This document shows, piece by piece, positions 27,009 through 35,616 of a DNA stretch of 64,000 bases (position 1 is its first letter; each line of letters begins with the position of its first letter). Location: contig NZ_JAENHP010000012.1 of assembly GCF_016834655.1 (NCBI RefSeq), positions 245,124 to 309,123 on the forward strand, in the 5' to 3' direction. A program made the position numbers and the translations under genes. The notes below the pieces were generated by a model, which was not told the DNA's origin, searched no databases, and saw only the letters and a program-made list of their open reading frames with translations. Source of the DNA: Paractinoplanes ovalisporus. Lineage in GTDB: Bacteria > Actinomycetota > Actinomycetes > Mycobacteriales > Micromonosporaceae.

Positions 27009-29420
27009 GTGTCGATACCAGGAATTCGTCGGACATTAACCGGAGCCGCCGCCCTGCTGGTCGGGCTCACACTGGGCGCGGCCGCGCCGGCCGAGGCCGC
27101 TCCGGTCGCCCTCGTGACCGATCCGGCGGCGTACGTGGACCCCTTCGTCGGCTCCACCCGAGGGGGCAACACCTGGCCCGGCGCGACCCGGCCGTTCGGC
27201 ATGATCGCCTGGAGCCCGACCGCCACCACCGGCGACCAGACCAGCGCGCCGGCCTCCAACGGCTACGACTGGAACGTCACCCGGCTGCGGGGCTTCAGCC
27301 TGACCCACGTCAATGGCGCCGGGTGTTCACCCGGGGCCGCCGGAGACGTGCCGATCATGCCGTACGTGGGTCCGGTCGACTCCTCCCCCACGGCCGACAC
27401 GAAGGATGCCAAGTACGCCTCGTCATTCAGCCACGCGAATGAATCGGCCACCCCCGGGCGGTATGCGGTGACCCTCGACTCGGGGGCCCGCGCCGACGTC
27501 GCGGTGAACACCCGGGCCGGCGTCGGCGACTTCACCTTCCCGGCCGGATCGGAGGCCAGCCTCCTGTTCCGGACGTCGAATTCGCTCAATGGCAGCGAGG
27601 ACGCGTCCATCACGATCTCGCCCGAGCGGAGGACCGTCGAGGGCTGGGTTCTGACCGGCGGATTCTGCGGCCGGCGGGGCAACGGCGGGGGCGCGACCAA
27701 CCCCAACCGCCGTTCCTATTACAAGGTGTATTTCAGCGCCGCGTTCGACCGGGACTTCGCGCGGACCGGCACGTGGCAGAACTCGACATTGACGCCTGAC
27801 TCTCTTTCGGCCTCCGGCGGCGAGGGATATCTGACCGGGGCCGACCGGGCCGGAAAGGGTTCGGGCGGCTGGGTCGGATTCGACACGACTACGGACAGTG
27901 ATGTCCGCATGCGGGTCGGGATCTCGTACGTGAGCCTTTCCGGGGCGGCCGCGAACCGCGACACGGAGGTCCCCGACGGGGTCACGCCATCGACGGTCGG
28001 GGAAGCGACCCGGGCTGCCTGGAACGCCGAACTGAAGCGGATCCGGGTGGGTGGCGGCACCGAGGACCGGACGAAGGCCTTCTATACGGCGGTCTACCAC
28101 TCGCTGATGCAGCCACAGACGATGAACGATCTCGACGGGCAGTATCTCGGCGCCGACATGAAGACGTACCGGATCCGGCCGGGCCAGAAAGCGGCGTACG
28201 GAACCTTCTCCGGATGGGACCAGTACCGGGCGCAGATCCAGCTTCTGGGGCTGCTGCGACCCGACGTGGCCGGTGACATGGCAACGTCGATGGCCGATTT
28301 CGCGGCCCAGAACGGCGGTGTCTGGGATCGATGGCTGCACCTCGGCGCGCCCACCCACGTGATGACCGGTGACCCGGCCGCGCCGACGCTCGCCACCTGG
28401 TACGCGATGGGCGTCCGCAACTTCGACAGCCGGGCGGCCCTCGACTCGCTGGTCAGGCAGGCCACCGTGCAGAACCCGGACGCGCTGTCGGACGCCGGCT
28501 GCCCCGGCCAGTGCAAGGGGCAGCGGCCGACCCTGAACACCTACCTGGCCCTGAAGTACGCGGCCAACGACATCTGCCACTGCTGGGGCGGTGCGGCCGA
28601 GACCCTGGAGAACTCGCTGGCCGACTATTCACTGGCGATGTGGGCGCAGCGGGCCGGCCGCGGCGACCTCGCCCGCCAGTTCCGGCCGCGCGGCGACTAC
28701 TGGAAGAACACGTACAACCCGGCCGTGGGTCATCAGGCGGCGCGCCGCGCGGACGGCTCCTGGCAGGCCGGGTTCACCCCGTCCACCGACGTCGGGTTCG
28801 CGCAGGGGTCGAGCGCCACGTACACCTGGATGGTGCCGCAGAACGTGTCCGGCCTGGCCACGCTGATGGGCGGGCGACCGGCGGCGGCCGCCCGGCTCGA
28901 CTCGCTGTTCCACGACGAGAACGGCAACTGGGCGGTTCTGGGCGGCAACGCGCTGCGCTACGATCCGACCAACGAGCCCGGCATCCACGCGCCCTGGCTG
29001 TACAACGGGCTCGGCCAGCCGTGGAAGACGCAGGAGACCGTGCGGCAGATCGTCGACACCGCGTACGGAACCGGACCCGGCGGCCTGCCCGGCAACGACG
29101 ACCTGGGAACCATGAGCGCCTGGTACGTCTTCGCCGCCATCGGCATGTTCCCGCAGGTGCCCGGCCGCGCCGAGATGCTGCTGGGCAGCCCCGTCTTCAC
29201 CCGGGTCGAGATCAACCGGAGCAACAACGTCCGCCTCACGATCAATGCCGGCACCACCGACAAGTACGTGCAGAGCACCCGCCTCAACGGCTCGCGCCTG
29301 ACCAGGTCGTGGCTCCCCGAGTCCTTCGTCCAGCGCGGCGGCACGCTCGACTTCACCCTGGGCACCACCGCGAACACCTCGTGGGCCACCGGTCCGGCCG
29401 ACCTTCCGAAAGACAACTGA
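27009..29420 (+). CDS. Secreted glycoside hydrolase family 92 (alpha-mannosidase type)
   Basis: An 803-residue exported enzyme. GTG at 27009 with GAGGAAG six bases upstream; the signal peptide is SIPGIRRTLTGAAALLVGL ending in an AEA region. GH92 features: VDPFVGSTRGGNTWPGA at the N-terminus, LTHVNGAGCS, the (alpha/alpha)6 region with TFSGWDQYRAQ and YTWMVPQNVSGL, and the hallmark PGNDDLGTMSAWYVFAAIG containing the catalytic Asp region. GH92 enzymes are calcium-dependent exo-mannosidases, mostly alpha-1,2, acting on mannans or N-glycans. Linkage specificity cannot be read here. Length is typical. It is divergent from the wall-anchored giant protein, so both may belong to an extracellular glycan programme. 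Confidence 0.93.
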   Translation: MSIPGIRRTLTGAAALLVGLTLGAAAPAEAAPVALVTDPAAYVDPFVGSTRGGNTWPGATRPFGMIAWSPTATTGDQTSAPASNGYDWNVTRLRGFSLTHVNGAGCSPGAAGDVPIMPYVGPVDSSPTADTKDAKYASSFSHANESATPGRYAVTLDSGARADVAVNTRAGVGDFTFPAGSEASLLFRTSNSLNGSEDASITISPERRTVEGWVLTGGFCGRRGNGGGATNPNRRSYYKVYFSAAFDRDFARTGTWQNSTLTPDSLSASGGEGYLTGADRAGKGSGGWVGFDTTTDSDVRMRVGISYVSLSGAAANRDTEVPDGVTPSTVGEATRAAWNAELKRIRVGGGTEDRTKAFYTAVYHSLMQPQTMNDLDGQYLGADMKTYRIRPGQKAAYGTFSGWDQYRAQIQLLGLLRPDVAGDMATSMADFAAQNGGVWDRWLHLGAPTHVMTGDPAAPTLATWYAMGVRNFDSRAALDSLVRQATVQNPDALSDAGCPGQCKGQRPTLNTYLALKYAANDICHCWGGAAETLENSLADYSLAMWAQRAGRGDLARQFRPRGDYWKNTYNPAVGHQAARRADGSWQAGFTPSTDVGFAQGSSATYTWMVPQNVSGLATLMGGRPAAAARLDSLFHDENGNWAVLGGNALRYDPTNEPGIHAPWLYNGLGQPWKTQETVRQIVDTAYGTGPGGLPGNDDLGTMSAWYVFAAIGMFPQVPGRAEMLLGSPVFTRVEINRSNNVRLTINAGTTDKYVQSTRLNGSRLTRSWLPESFVQRGGTLDFTLGTTANTSWATGPADLPKDN

Positions 29421-29426
29421 TTTCCC

Positions 29427-29464
29427 GTACGGGCCGGGGCCGCTCAGCCGTTCCCGGCCCGTAC
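29427..29464. terminator. 12-bp hairpin after the GH92 gene, followed by short direct repeats
   Basis: A perfect inverted repeat GTACGGGCCGGG (29427-29438) / CCCGGCCCGTAC (29453-29464) with a 14-base loop begins six bases after the GH92 stop. It lacks a T-tract, as is common in GC-rich actinomycetes. To its right, GCCGCTCAGCCGTTCCCGGC-like words repeat three times up to about 29530, reaching into the 3' end of the convergent gene. Confidence 0.6.
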
Positions 29465-29510
29465 CCCGGGGCCGCTCAGATGTTCCCGGCCCGGCTCGTG
29501 CTCCGACCGC

Positions 29511-30659
29511 TCAGCCGTTCCCGGCTCGTGCGTCGGCCGCAATCGCCTCGAGCAGCGGAAGCCCCCGCTCGTGGGCGCTGCGGTAGCGCTGGACCGGGAA
29601 CAACTCGACCCGCGCGAACGCCAGATAGGCCAGCGGCTCGGACGTGAAGTTCGCGTGCTTGCGCCGGCTCTCGGCCAGATCCTGCAGCGCCTCCACCGGG
29701 TCCTTGAGCAGCGGCACGAACTTGAGGACCTTGAGCAGTGGCGACCGGGCGATCCGCGTGGCGCCGGCCTCCTTGAGATATCCCTCCGCCTCCTGCACCC
29801 GCGATTCGAACTCGTCGCGGACGTCCTGCAAGATCTGGAACTGGGACCGCTCATCCGTTGCGTCGGCCGCCGCCCGCACCCGCTCCTCGATGTGCCGGCG
29901 CAATTGAGGCAGCAGGTCGCCTCGCTTCTCGCGAAAACGCAGGATCCGGTCGACGGAAAGCGGCTCGGCGGGCACCGGCAACAGATCGGCGAGTAGCTCG
30001 GTCCGGATCTCGGCGCGGGGCGAGTCGGCGTCGAGGCGACGAGTGGTCAGCTGCTCCTCCCGGTCGACGTCCCGGTCGGCCCTGTCCGGGTCGGTTGCCT
30101 CCCGGCCGGCCGGGACGAGTTCCAAGCCGCTGAGCAACGTGTCAAGCGCCTCCGGCCGGTCGGTCACCGGCATCCAGCTCTTGCGGGCGTTCCCGGCGAA
30201 GTCCCGTTTCTGGCACAGCGCCAACGCCAAGGCGGCCATGAGCTCGTCGGCCGTGGTCCGCTCGACCAACACCCAGTAGCCGCGCCCGCTCCAGGAGTCC
30301 TCCGTCGACAACCCGGCCGGCAGATCGTCCAAGCCCTGGATGTAGAACATCTTGTCCTGGTGGATCCGCGTGACCTCGCCCCGCCGGAAGGCCTCGCGGC
30401 GGCGGTTGATCTCTTTCGGACTCAGCCGGGCGAGGTAGGCGGCGAATTTCTCGGCGAAAACATAGCCGGCTTCGTCCGGCCCGCGCTGCACCAACAGCTC
30501 GGCGCGGACGAGATCGCGTGTGTGCCCGTCGAAGAAATCGGGACGCCGCATGTACTCCCCGGGCGTGATCGTGCCCACCTGGTCCCAGTAGAGAAGCGTC
30601 CGAGTCCACCACGCCGTCTGCGGGACGTTGATGAAGGGGAAATAGAGAGCGGCCTGCAT
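29511..30659 (-). CDS. DUF6236-like protein of unknown function
   Basis: About 382 residues, cytoplasmic, no signal peptide. The opening LYFPFINVPQTAWWTRTLLYWDQVG resembles, from memory, the start of DUF6236-type proteins (LYYPHI, then a tryptophan-rich helix and LYWD). The middle has KMFYIQGLDDLPAGL, and the C-terminal half is helical and charged (EKRGDLLPQLRRHIEERV, DEFESRVQEAEGYLKEAG). I chose ATG 30659; another in-frame start lies 30 bases upstream and neither has a good ribosome-binding site. The last codons come from a short direct-repeat region. Function is unknown. It follows the cobalamin operon on the same strand but need not belong to it. Confidence 0.65.
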   Translation of the reverse strand: MQAALYFPFINVPQTAWWTRTLLYWDQVGTITPGEYMRRPDFFDGHTRDLVRAELLVQRGPDEAGYVFAEKFAAYLARLSPKEINRRREAFRRGEVTRIHQDKMFYIQGLDDLPAGLSTEDSWSGRGYWVLVERTTADELMAALALALCQKRDFAGNARKSWMPVTDRPEALDTLLSGLELVPAGREATDPDRADRDVDREEQLTTRRLDADSPRAEIRTELLADLLPVPAEPLSVDRILRFREKRGDLLPQLRRHIEERVRAAADATDERSQFQILQDVRDEFESRVQEAEGYLKEAGATRIARSPLLKVLKFVPLLKDPVEALQDLAESRRKHANFTSEPLAYLAFARVELFPVQRYRSAHERGLPLLEAIAADARAGNG

Positions 30660-30723
30660 GCCGGGAGGGTAACGAAACCGGCGAACCACGCACCCCGGCT
30701 GATCGGGCGACGAACGGGAACGA

Positions 30724-31161
30724 TCAGCCCAGAGGGTCCAGGAACTCCCGCGAGGCCTTGGTGAAGACGGCGGTCGCTATCGCCACGGTCACGTTGGGGA
30801 AGATGCGCTTCGGCACGAGGAGTGAGGCGTCCGGGCCGGCGGCACGCAGGGCAGCGGCCTCGGCGACACTCGGGGTGCCGACGGCCGCGGCCACCGCTCC
30901 GCTCGGCGACGGCACGGGTGTCGCCGCCAAATCGGCCGCCGCGAACAGGGCCAGCTGCCAACCACGATCAACGGCCATTTCCCGTACGGCGGAATCGCCG
31001 CCCCGCCGATCAAGCGTCGCCAGGGTCGTCACGTCCGATGCGGACAGACCGGCCGTGGTCAGGGTCGTGTCGACGGCCGTCAGCAGGTCGGCCATGGTCG
31101 CCGAGGGCCGCGCGCCGAGACCGACAACCACCGCACGGCCACGCCCCGGCCAGCCAGTCAC
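30724..31161 (-). CDS. Cobalamin biosynthesis protein, CbiG C-terminal/CobE-like
   Basis: A 145-residue protein matching the CbiG_C/CobE domain: RAVVVGLGARPSATMADLL at the N-terminus, the conserved TLATLDRRGGDSAVREMA segment, and TPSVAEAAALRAAGPDASLL followed by PNVTVAIA. CbiG opens the ring-A acetolactone during corrin-ring contraction; CobE is its small stand-alone relative in the aerobic route. The length equals the stand-alone domain. GTG start at 31161. It lies 66 bases after cobB in the riboswitch-led operon, which supports the assignment. Confidence 0.83.
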   Translation of the reverse strand: MTGWPGRGRAVVVGLGARPSATMADLLTAVDTTLTTAGLSASDVTTLATLDRRGGDSAVREMAVDRGWQLALFAAADLAATPVPSPSGAVAAAVGTPSVAEAAALRAAGPDASLLVPKRIFPNVTVAIATAVFTKASREFLDPLG

Positions 31162-31227
31162 ACGCCGTTCGCTAACTGGGCGCTCATAAGCGCACGCTCA
31201 CAGGGAGGGCGCTCACAACGCAAACCG

Positions 31228-32577
31228 TCACAGGGACTCGACGAAGCGGGACGCGAAAGCGGGGTTTCCGGCCCAGTGCAGGTGCAGGTAGGAGGCCTGC
31301 ACAGCGGGCGTGGCGAAACCCTCGGGATCGGCGCCCCGCCACGCCCACGCCGCGCCGCCGGCGGGTGACAGCAGCAAGCCCGAGCGGGGGTGGACCGTCG
31401 TGCGGTGGAACTCGTGGCCGGTGACCCGGGTTCCGGCCGGGGCCAGGGGGCTGTCCGTGAGCGCCACCGCGTCGCGGTAGCCGAGGGTCAGCGTGGGGGT
31501 CATGGCCGCCTCGGCGTCGATCACGCCGCACATCGGGGCGCCGTCGAGGCTTCGGCACAGCCAGAGCAGGCCCGCGCACTCGGCGACGATCTTGCCGCCG
31601 CCGGTGACCAGGTCGGCTACCGCCCGGCGCAGGGGTTCGTTGGCCGAGAGCTCCGAGGCGTAGACCTCCGGGAAGCCGCCCCCGACGACCAGGCCGCGGG
31701 TTCCGGTGGGCAGCGCCTCGTCGTGCAGGGGGTCGACGGTCACCACCTCGGCGCCCGCGCCGGCCAGGAGTTCGGCCGTCTCGGCGTACGCGAAGGAGAA
31801 AGCGGGACCACCGGCGAGCGCGACCACCGGACGGCCCGCCACCGGCTCCGGCGCGACCGGTGACCAGGGCTCGACCGACAGCGTCGGGGCCGAGCGGGCG
31901 ATCGCCATGACCTCGGCCAGGTCGACCGACGACTCGATCAGCGTGGCCAGGGCGTCCACCGACTGCTGGGCCTCGGCCCGGCGTTCGGCGGCCGGCACCA
32001 GACCCAGGTGGCGCGAGGGGGCGGCCACGGCGTCGGCCCGGCGCAGCGCGCCCAGCACCGGAGTGCCGACCTCCTCGCAGGCCTCGCGCAGGATCGCCTC
32101 GTGCCGGTCCGAGCCGACCCGGTTCAGGATCACGCCCGCCATGCGTACGGTGCCGAAGCTCCGGAAACCGTGGACCAGCGCGGCGATCGAGCGGCCCTGG
32201 GCGGCCGCGTCGACCACCAGGATCACGGGCGCGTCGAGCAGGCCGGCGACCTGGGCCGTCGAACCCGTCTCGCCGGCGCCGGTCCGCCCGTCGTACAGGC
32301 CCATCACGCCCTCGATGACCGCGAGCGAGGCGCCCTGCGAACCGTGCGCGAACAGCGGCCCGATCTCCTTCTCCCCCACCAGCACGGGGTCGAGGTTGCG
32401 GCCGGGGCGACCGGCGGCGAGGGCGTGGTAGCCGGGATCGATGTAGTCGGGCCCGACCTTGAACGGCGCCACCGGCAGGCCCCGGCGCGCGAACGCCGCC
32501 AGCAGGCCGGTCGCCACTGTCGTCTTGCCGTGACCCGAGGCGGGCGCGCCGATCACGACGCGCGGGATGGTCACCAT
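31228..32577 (-). CDS. cobB: Cobyrinate a,c-diamide synthase (CobB/CbiA)
   Basis: A 449-residue ATP-dependent amidotransferase that amidates the a and c side chains of (hydrogeno)cobyrinate using glutamine. The N-terminal dethiobiotin-synthetase-like domain carries the P-loop IGAPASGHGKTTVATGL and KVGPDYIDPGYH; VIEGVMGLYDG follows. The C-terminal class I glutaminase domain carries the nucleophile Cys in GKIVAECAGLLWLC and the His in SYLHLHWAGN. The ATG at 32577 overlaps the end of cobO (ATGGTGA), so the two are coupled. The frame is open further upstream, but that would overlap cobO extensively. Confidence 0.95.
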   Translation of the reverse strand: MVTIPRVVIGAPASGHGKTTVATGLLAAFARRGLPVAPFKVGPDYIDPGYHALAAGRPGRNLDPVLVGEKEIGPLFAHGSQGASLAVIEGVMGLYDGRTGAGETGSTAQVAGLLDAPVILVVDAAAQGRSIAALVHGFRSFGTVRMAGVILNRVGSDRHEAILREACEEVGTPVLGALRRADAVAAPSRHLGLVPAAERRAEAQQSVDALATLIESSVDLAEVMAIARSAPTLSVEPWSPVAPEPVAGRPVVALAGGPAFSFAYAETAELLAGAGAEVVTVDPLHDEALPTGTRGLVVGGGFPEVYASELSANEPLRRAVADLVTGGGKIVAECAGLLWLCRSLDGAPMCGVIDAEAAMTPTLTLGYRDAVALTDSPLAPAGTRVTGHEFHRTTVHPRSGLLLSPAGGAAWAWRGADPEGFATPAVQASYLHLHWAGNPAFASRFVESL

Positions 32578-33170
32578 TCGATGCCCGGCTGACCCTTGCG
32601 ACCCGCGTCCATCGGGTGTTTCACCTTCGTCATCTCGGTCACCAGGTCGGCCGCCTCGAGCAGGGCCGGCGCCGCGTCCCGGCCGGTGACCACCACGTGT
32701 TGCGTGCCGGGGCGGGCGGCCAGCGTGGCCACCACGTCGTCCACGTCGACCCAACCCCATTTCATCGGGTACGTGAATTCGTCGAGCACGTAGAACTTGT
32801 ACGTCTCGGCCGCGAGGTCGCGTTTGATCTGCGCCCAGCCCTCGGCGGCCTCGGCCGCGTGGTCGCGTTCGGTGCCGGCGCGCTGGATCCACGACCAGCC
32901 CTCGCCCATCTTGTGCCAGGTCACCGGCGCTCCCCCGGCCTGGCCGAGCGCCTTGAGCGCGGATTCCTCGCCGACCCGCCACTTCTCCGACTTCACGAAC
33001 TGGAACACGCCGATCGGCCAGCCCGCGCTCCACGCCCGCAGCGCCATGCCGAACGCGGCCGTCGACTTGCCCTTGCCGTGACCGGTGTGCACGGCGAGCA
33101 CGGCCTGCCGGCGACGCTGCCGGGTGGTCAGACCATCGTCGGGTACGGAGGTCACTTTGCCCTGTGGCAT
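32571..33170 (-). CDS. cobO: Cob(I)yrinate a,c-diamide adenosyltransferase
   Basis: A 199-residue CobO/BtuR-family corrinoid adenosyltransferase that attaches the 5'-deoxyadenosyl group to the reduced cobalt of corrinoids, using ATP. It has the P-loop VHTGHGKGKSTAAFGMALR, FQFVKSEKWRVGEE and TYKFYVLDEFTYPM, and ends KHPMDAGRKGQPGIEW, as is typical for the family. The ATG at 33170 overlaps the stop of the chelatase gene (ATGA), and its own stop overlaps the start of cobB, giving a tightly coupled three-gene core. Confidence 0.96.
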   Translation of the reverse strand: MPQGKVTSVPDDGLTTRQRRRQAVLAVHTGHGKGKSTAAFGMALRAWSAGWPIGVFQFVKSEKWRVGEESALKALGQAGGAPVTWHKMGEGWSWIQRAGTERDHAAEAAEGWAQIKRDLAAETYKFYVLDEFTYPMKWGWVDVDDVVATLAARPGTQHVVVTGRDAAPALLEAADLVTEMTKVKHPMDAGRKGQPGIEW

Positions 33171-35356
33171 CAGGCGGCCCGTCCCGTCTGCAGGCTCTCC
33201 AGCGGCATCACGTCGGCGTTGAGTGCCGTGGCCAGCCGTGACGCGAGGCCGAGCCGGATCGGGCCGGACTCGCAGTCGACGACCACCGTGGACACACCGG
33301 CCAGAGCAGGCGCCATCCGTACGGGGTCAGGCCCGCTGGTCGCCCGCCCGTCGGTCACGACGATCAGCAGCGGCCGTCGTCGCGGATCCCGGCGGCGTTC
33401 GGTGGCGATCGTCGCGGCCGCCCGTTTCAACCCTTCCGCGAGCGGCGTACGGCCCCCGGTCCGCAGACTGGCGAGCCGCAGCACCCCGACCTCGTGGCTG
33501 GAGGTCGGCGGCAGCACCTGCTCGGCCTCGTGCCCCCGGAACGTGATCATCCCGATCCGGTCCCGCCGCTGGTAGGCGTCGCGCAGCAGCGACAGCACGG
33601 CGGTCTTGACGACGGTCATCCGCTTGCGGGCGGCCATCGAGCCGGACGCGTCGACCACGAACAGCACCAGGTTCGACTCGCGTCCCACGTGGACGGCCTC
33701 CCGCAGGTCACGCGGGTCGACCTCACGCACGCCCCGGTGCAGGGCGGCGCGCAGGGTGGCCGACAGGTGCGGCGCCCCGGCCAGCTTGCCGCGCGGCACC
33801 CGCGACCCGATCACCCGCCCCCGCCGCGACAGCGACGGTGACCGCCGGCCGGCGTGCCCACCCTCGCCGCGGCGGGCGATGCTGAGGGTCTTCGTCCGGT
33901 ACGCCGTGCCGGGCGCGACCGCGGCGGCCAGGCTCGCGGCGTTCTCCGGCGTGGCGCGCCGGCCGTTCTGCCCGTCGTCGCTGTTCGTGCCGTCGCCGCT
34001 GCTCGCGTCGCCGCTGGTCGCGTCGCCGTTCAAGCCTCCGTCGCGCATCGCGTTCCCATCGCGCGGGCTGCCATCGGAGTTCGCGCCGTTCCCGTCCCGC
34101 ATCGAGCTCCCGTAGCGCATCGAGCTCCTGCTACGCGGCGAGCTGCCATCGCGCGCGCGACCCCCATCGTCGCCCGCTGTTTCGCCGCCCGCGCTTCCGT
34201 CGCCCGCTCCCTCGCCTACTTCTCCCTCACCCGATTTATCCGCTAAATCGTGATTGGAGTCGCCGTCGGGATGGTCATCCGGACCGCCGCCCGAGCCCGG
34301 TCCCCCACCGTCGGGGTCGTCGGGGTCGTCGTCCGGCCCGTGCTGCGCATCCGCCTCGGCCAGCGCCTCCTCGAGCTTCTGCTCGTCCGAGCCCGGCGGA
34401 TCCAACGGGTCCTTGCGACGCCGGTGCGGCAGGGCGAGCCGGGCCGCATTCCGTACGTCGTCCGCAGTGACCCGCTCCCGCCCGTGCCAGGCCGCCAGCG
34501 CAACCGCACACCGCGCGACGACAATGTCGGCGCGCATCCCGTCCACCCCGTAGGCCAGGCTGATCAGGGCGATCCGATCCAGCTCACCGTCCGGGAGCAC
34601 AACGCGCGGCAGCAGTTCACGGGCCGCCACGATCCGCGCCGCCAACTCCCGCTCGTCCCCGGCGAACCGGGCCGCGAAATCATCGGGCGAGGCCTCGTAC
34701 GCCAGCCGTCGCCGCACCACCTCGGCCCGGTCGCGCGCCTCCCGGGGCGCCGCGACGTTGACGACCAGCCCGAACCGGTCGACCAACTGCGGCCGCGGCT
34801 CGCCCTCCTCCGGGTTCATCGTGCCGACCAGCAGGAACCGGGCCGCGTGCTTGACCGACACCCCGTCCCGCTCGACGTGGGCCCGCCCCATCGCCGCCGC
34901 GTCGAGCAGCAGGTCGACCAGGTGGTCGGGCAGCAGGTTGACCTCGTCGACATAGAGCACCCCACGATGGGCGGCGGCGAGAAGCCCCGGCTCGTACGCC
35001 TTCACCCCGTCGGCCAGCGCACGCTGAATGTCCAGCGTGCCCACCACGCGGTCCTCGGTCGCGCCGACCGGCAGCTCAACCAGGTTCGCGGCCCGATGCA
35101 GGCCCGGCGAGTCGGCGGCGTGCGGCCCGTCCGGGCAGAGCGGGTCGGGGGCGGCCGGGTCGCAGGCGAAGCGGCACCCTCGCACGACCGCGACCTCGGG
35201 CAGCAGCGCGGCCAGGGCCCGCACGACGGTGCTCTTCGCGGTGCCCTTCTCACCCCGCACCAGCACTCCACCCACGGCGGGCGAGACGGCGGTCAGCAGC
35301 AGGGCGAGGCGCAGGTCGGCGAGCCCGACCACGGCCGAGAACGGGTACGGCGTCAC
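33170..35356 (-). CDS. Putative cobaltochelatase: fused AAA+ (ChlI-like) and VWA (ChlD-like) subunit
   Basis: About 728 residues. The N-terminal AAA+ module has Walker A RGEKGTAKSTVVRAL, Walker B GVLYVDEVNLLPDHLVDLLL and VGTMNPEEGEPRPQL. A ~150-residue acidic, Gly/Ser/Asp/Asn-rich linker built of RDGN/SGDG-type repeats follows. The C-terminal von Willebrand A domain has the MIDAS motif VVDASGSM and TDGRATSGPD. Such fused proteins are the motor subunits of cobalt insertion with CobN. GTG at 35356 with AAGGGG six bases upstream. First gene behind the cobalamin riboswitch; cobN itself is not in the window. Confidence 0.92.
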   Translation of the reverse strand: MTPYPFSAVVGLADLRLALLLTAVSPAVGGVLVRGEKGTAKSTVVRALAALLPEVAVVRGCRFACDPAAPDPLCPDGPHAADSPGLHRAANLVELPVGATEDRVVGTLDIQRALADGVKAYEPGLLAAAHRGVLYVDEVNLLPDHLVDLLLDAAAMGRAHVERDGVSVKHAARFLLVGTMNPEEGEPRPQLVDRFGLVVNVAAPREARDRAEVVRRRLAYEASPDDFAARFAGDERELAARIVAARELLPRVVLPDGELDRIALISLAYGVDGMRADIVVARCAVALAAWHGRERVTADDVRNAARLALPHRRRKDPLDPPGSDEQKLEEALAEADAQHGPDDDPDDPDGGGPGSGGGPDDHPDGDSNHDLADKSGEGEVGEGAGDGSAGGETAGDDGGRARDGSSPRSRSSMRYGSSMRDGNGANSDGSPRDGNAMRDGGLNGDATSGDASSGDGTNSDDGQNGRRATPENAASLAAAVAPGTAYRTKTLSIARRGEGGHAGRRSPSLSRRGRVIGSRVPRGKLAGAPHLSATLRAALHRGVREVDPRDLREAVHVGRESNLVLFVVDASGSMAARKRMTVVKTAVLSLLRDAYQRRDRIGMITFRGHEAEQVLPPTSSHEVGVLRLASLRTGGRTPLAEGLKRAAATIATERRRDPRRRPLLIVVTDGRATSGPDPVRMAPALAGVSTVVVDCESGPIRLGLASRLATALNADVMPLESLQTGRAA

Positions 35357-35397
35357 GTGGATCCCCTTCTGCGCGGGTGTCCACGCCCGCGCGGCGG

Positions 35398-35560
35398 TTG
35401 GCACGAGCGGCCGGAGTCTCCTGACTCCCGGATCGTCGCTCGCCGCGCGCCTTCCGGCCTTAGGGGCCGTGGCATGTCACGCGGGTCGCTCCCCGGTCAC
35501 AGTGGCGGGACCGTCCCGGATTGCACACCGGGTTCCTCCGCGACCGCTCGCCCGCCATGC
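35398..35560 (-). promoter_or_regulatory. Cobalamin (AdoCbl) riboswitch
   Basis: On the minus strand this leader contains the conserved cobalamin-riboswitch elements in order: an AACCCGGTGTGCAATCCGGG stem (35513-35534), the GCCACTGTGACCGG element (35493-35506), then GCCACGGC and CCGGAAGGCGCG near 35450-35475. A B12-box-like GTCAGGAGACTCC sits at 35413-35425. It ends about 40 bases before the chelatase GTG. A GC-rich hairpin (35371-35392) just before the AAGGGG ribosome-binding site could act as the expression platform, sequestering translation or stopping transcription when B12 is abundant. Confidence 0.93.
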
Positions 35561-35616
35561 TTTCCTACCGCCACGCACCGAGTCAACGCGGGGTGACCAG
35601 CGCCGCCCTGTCCGGG

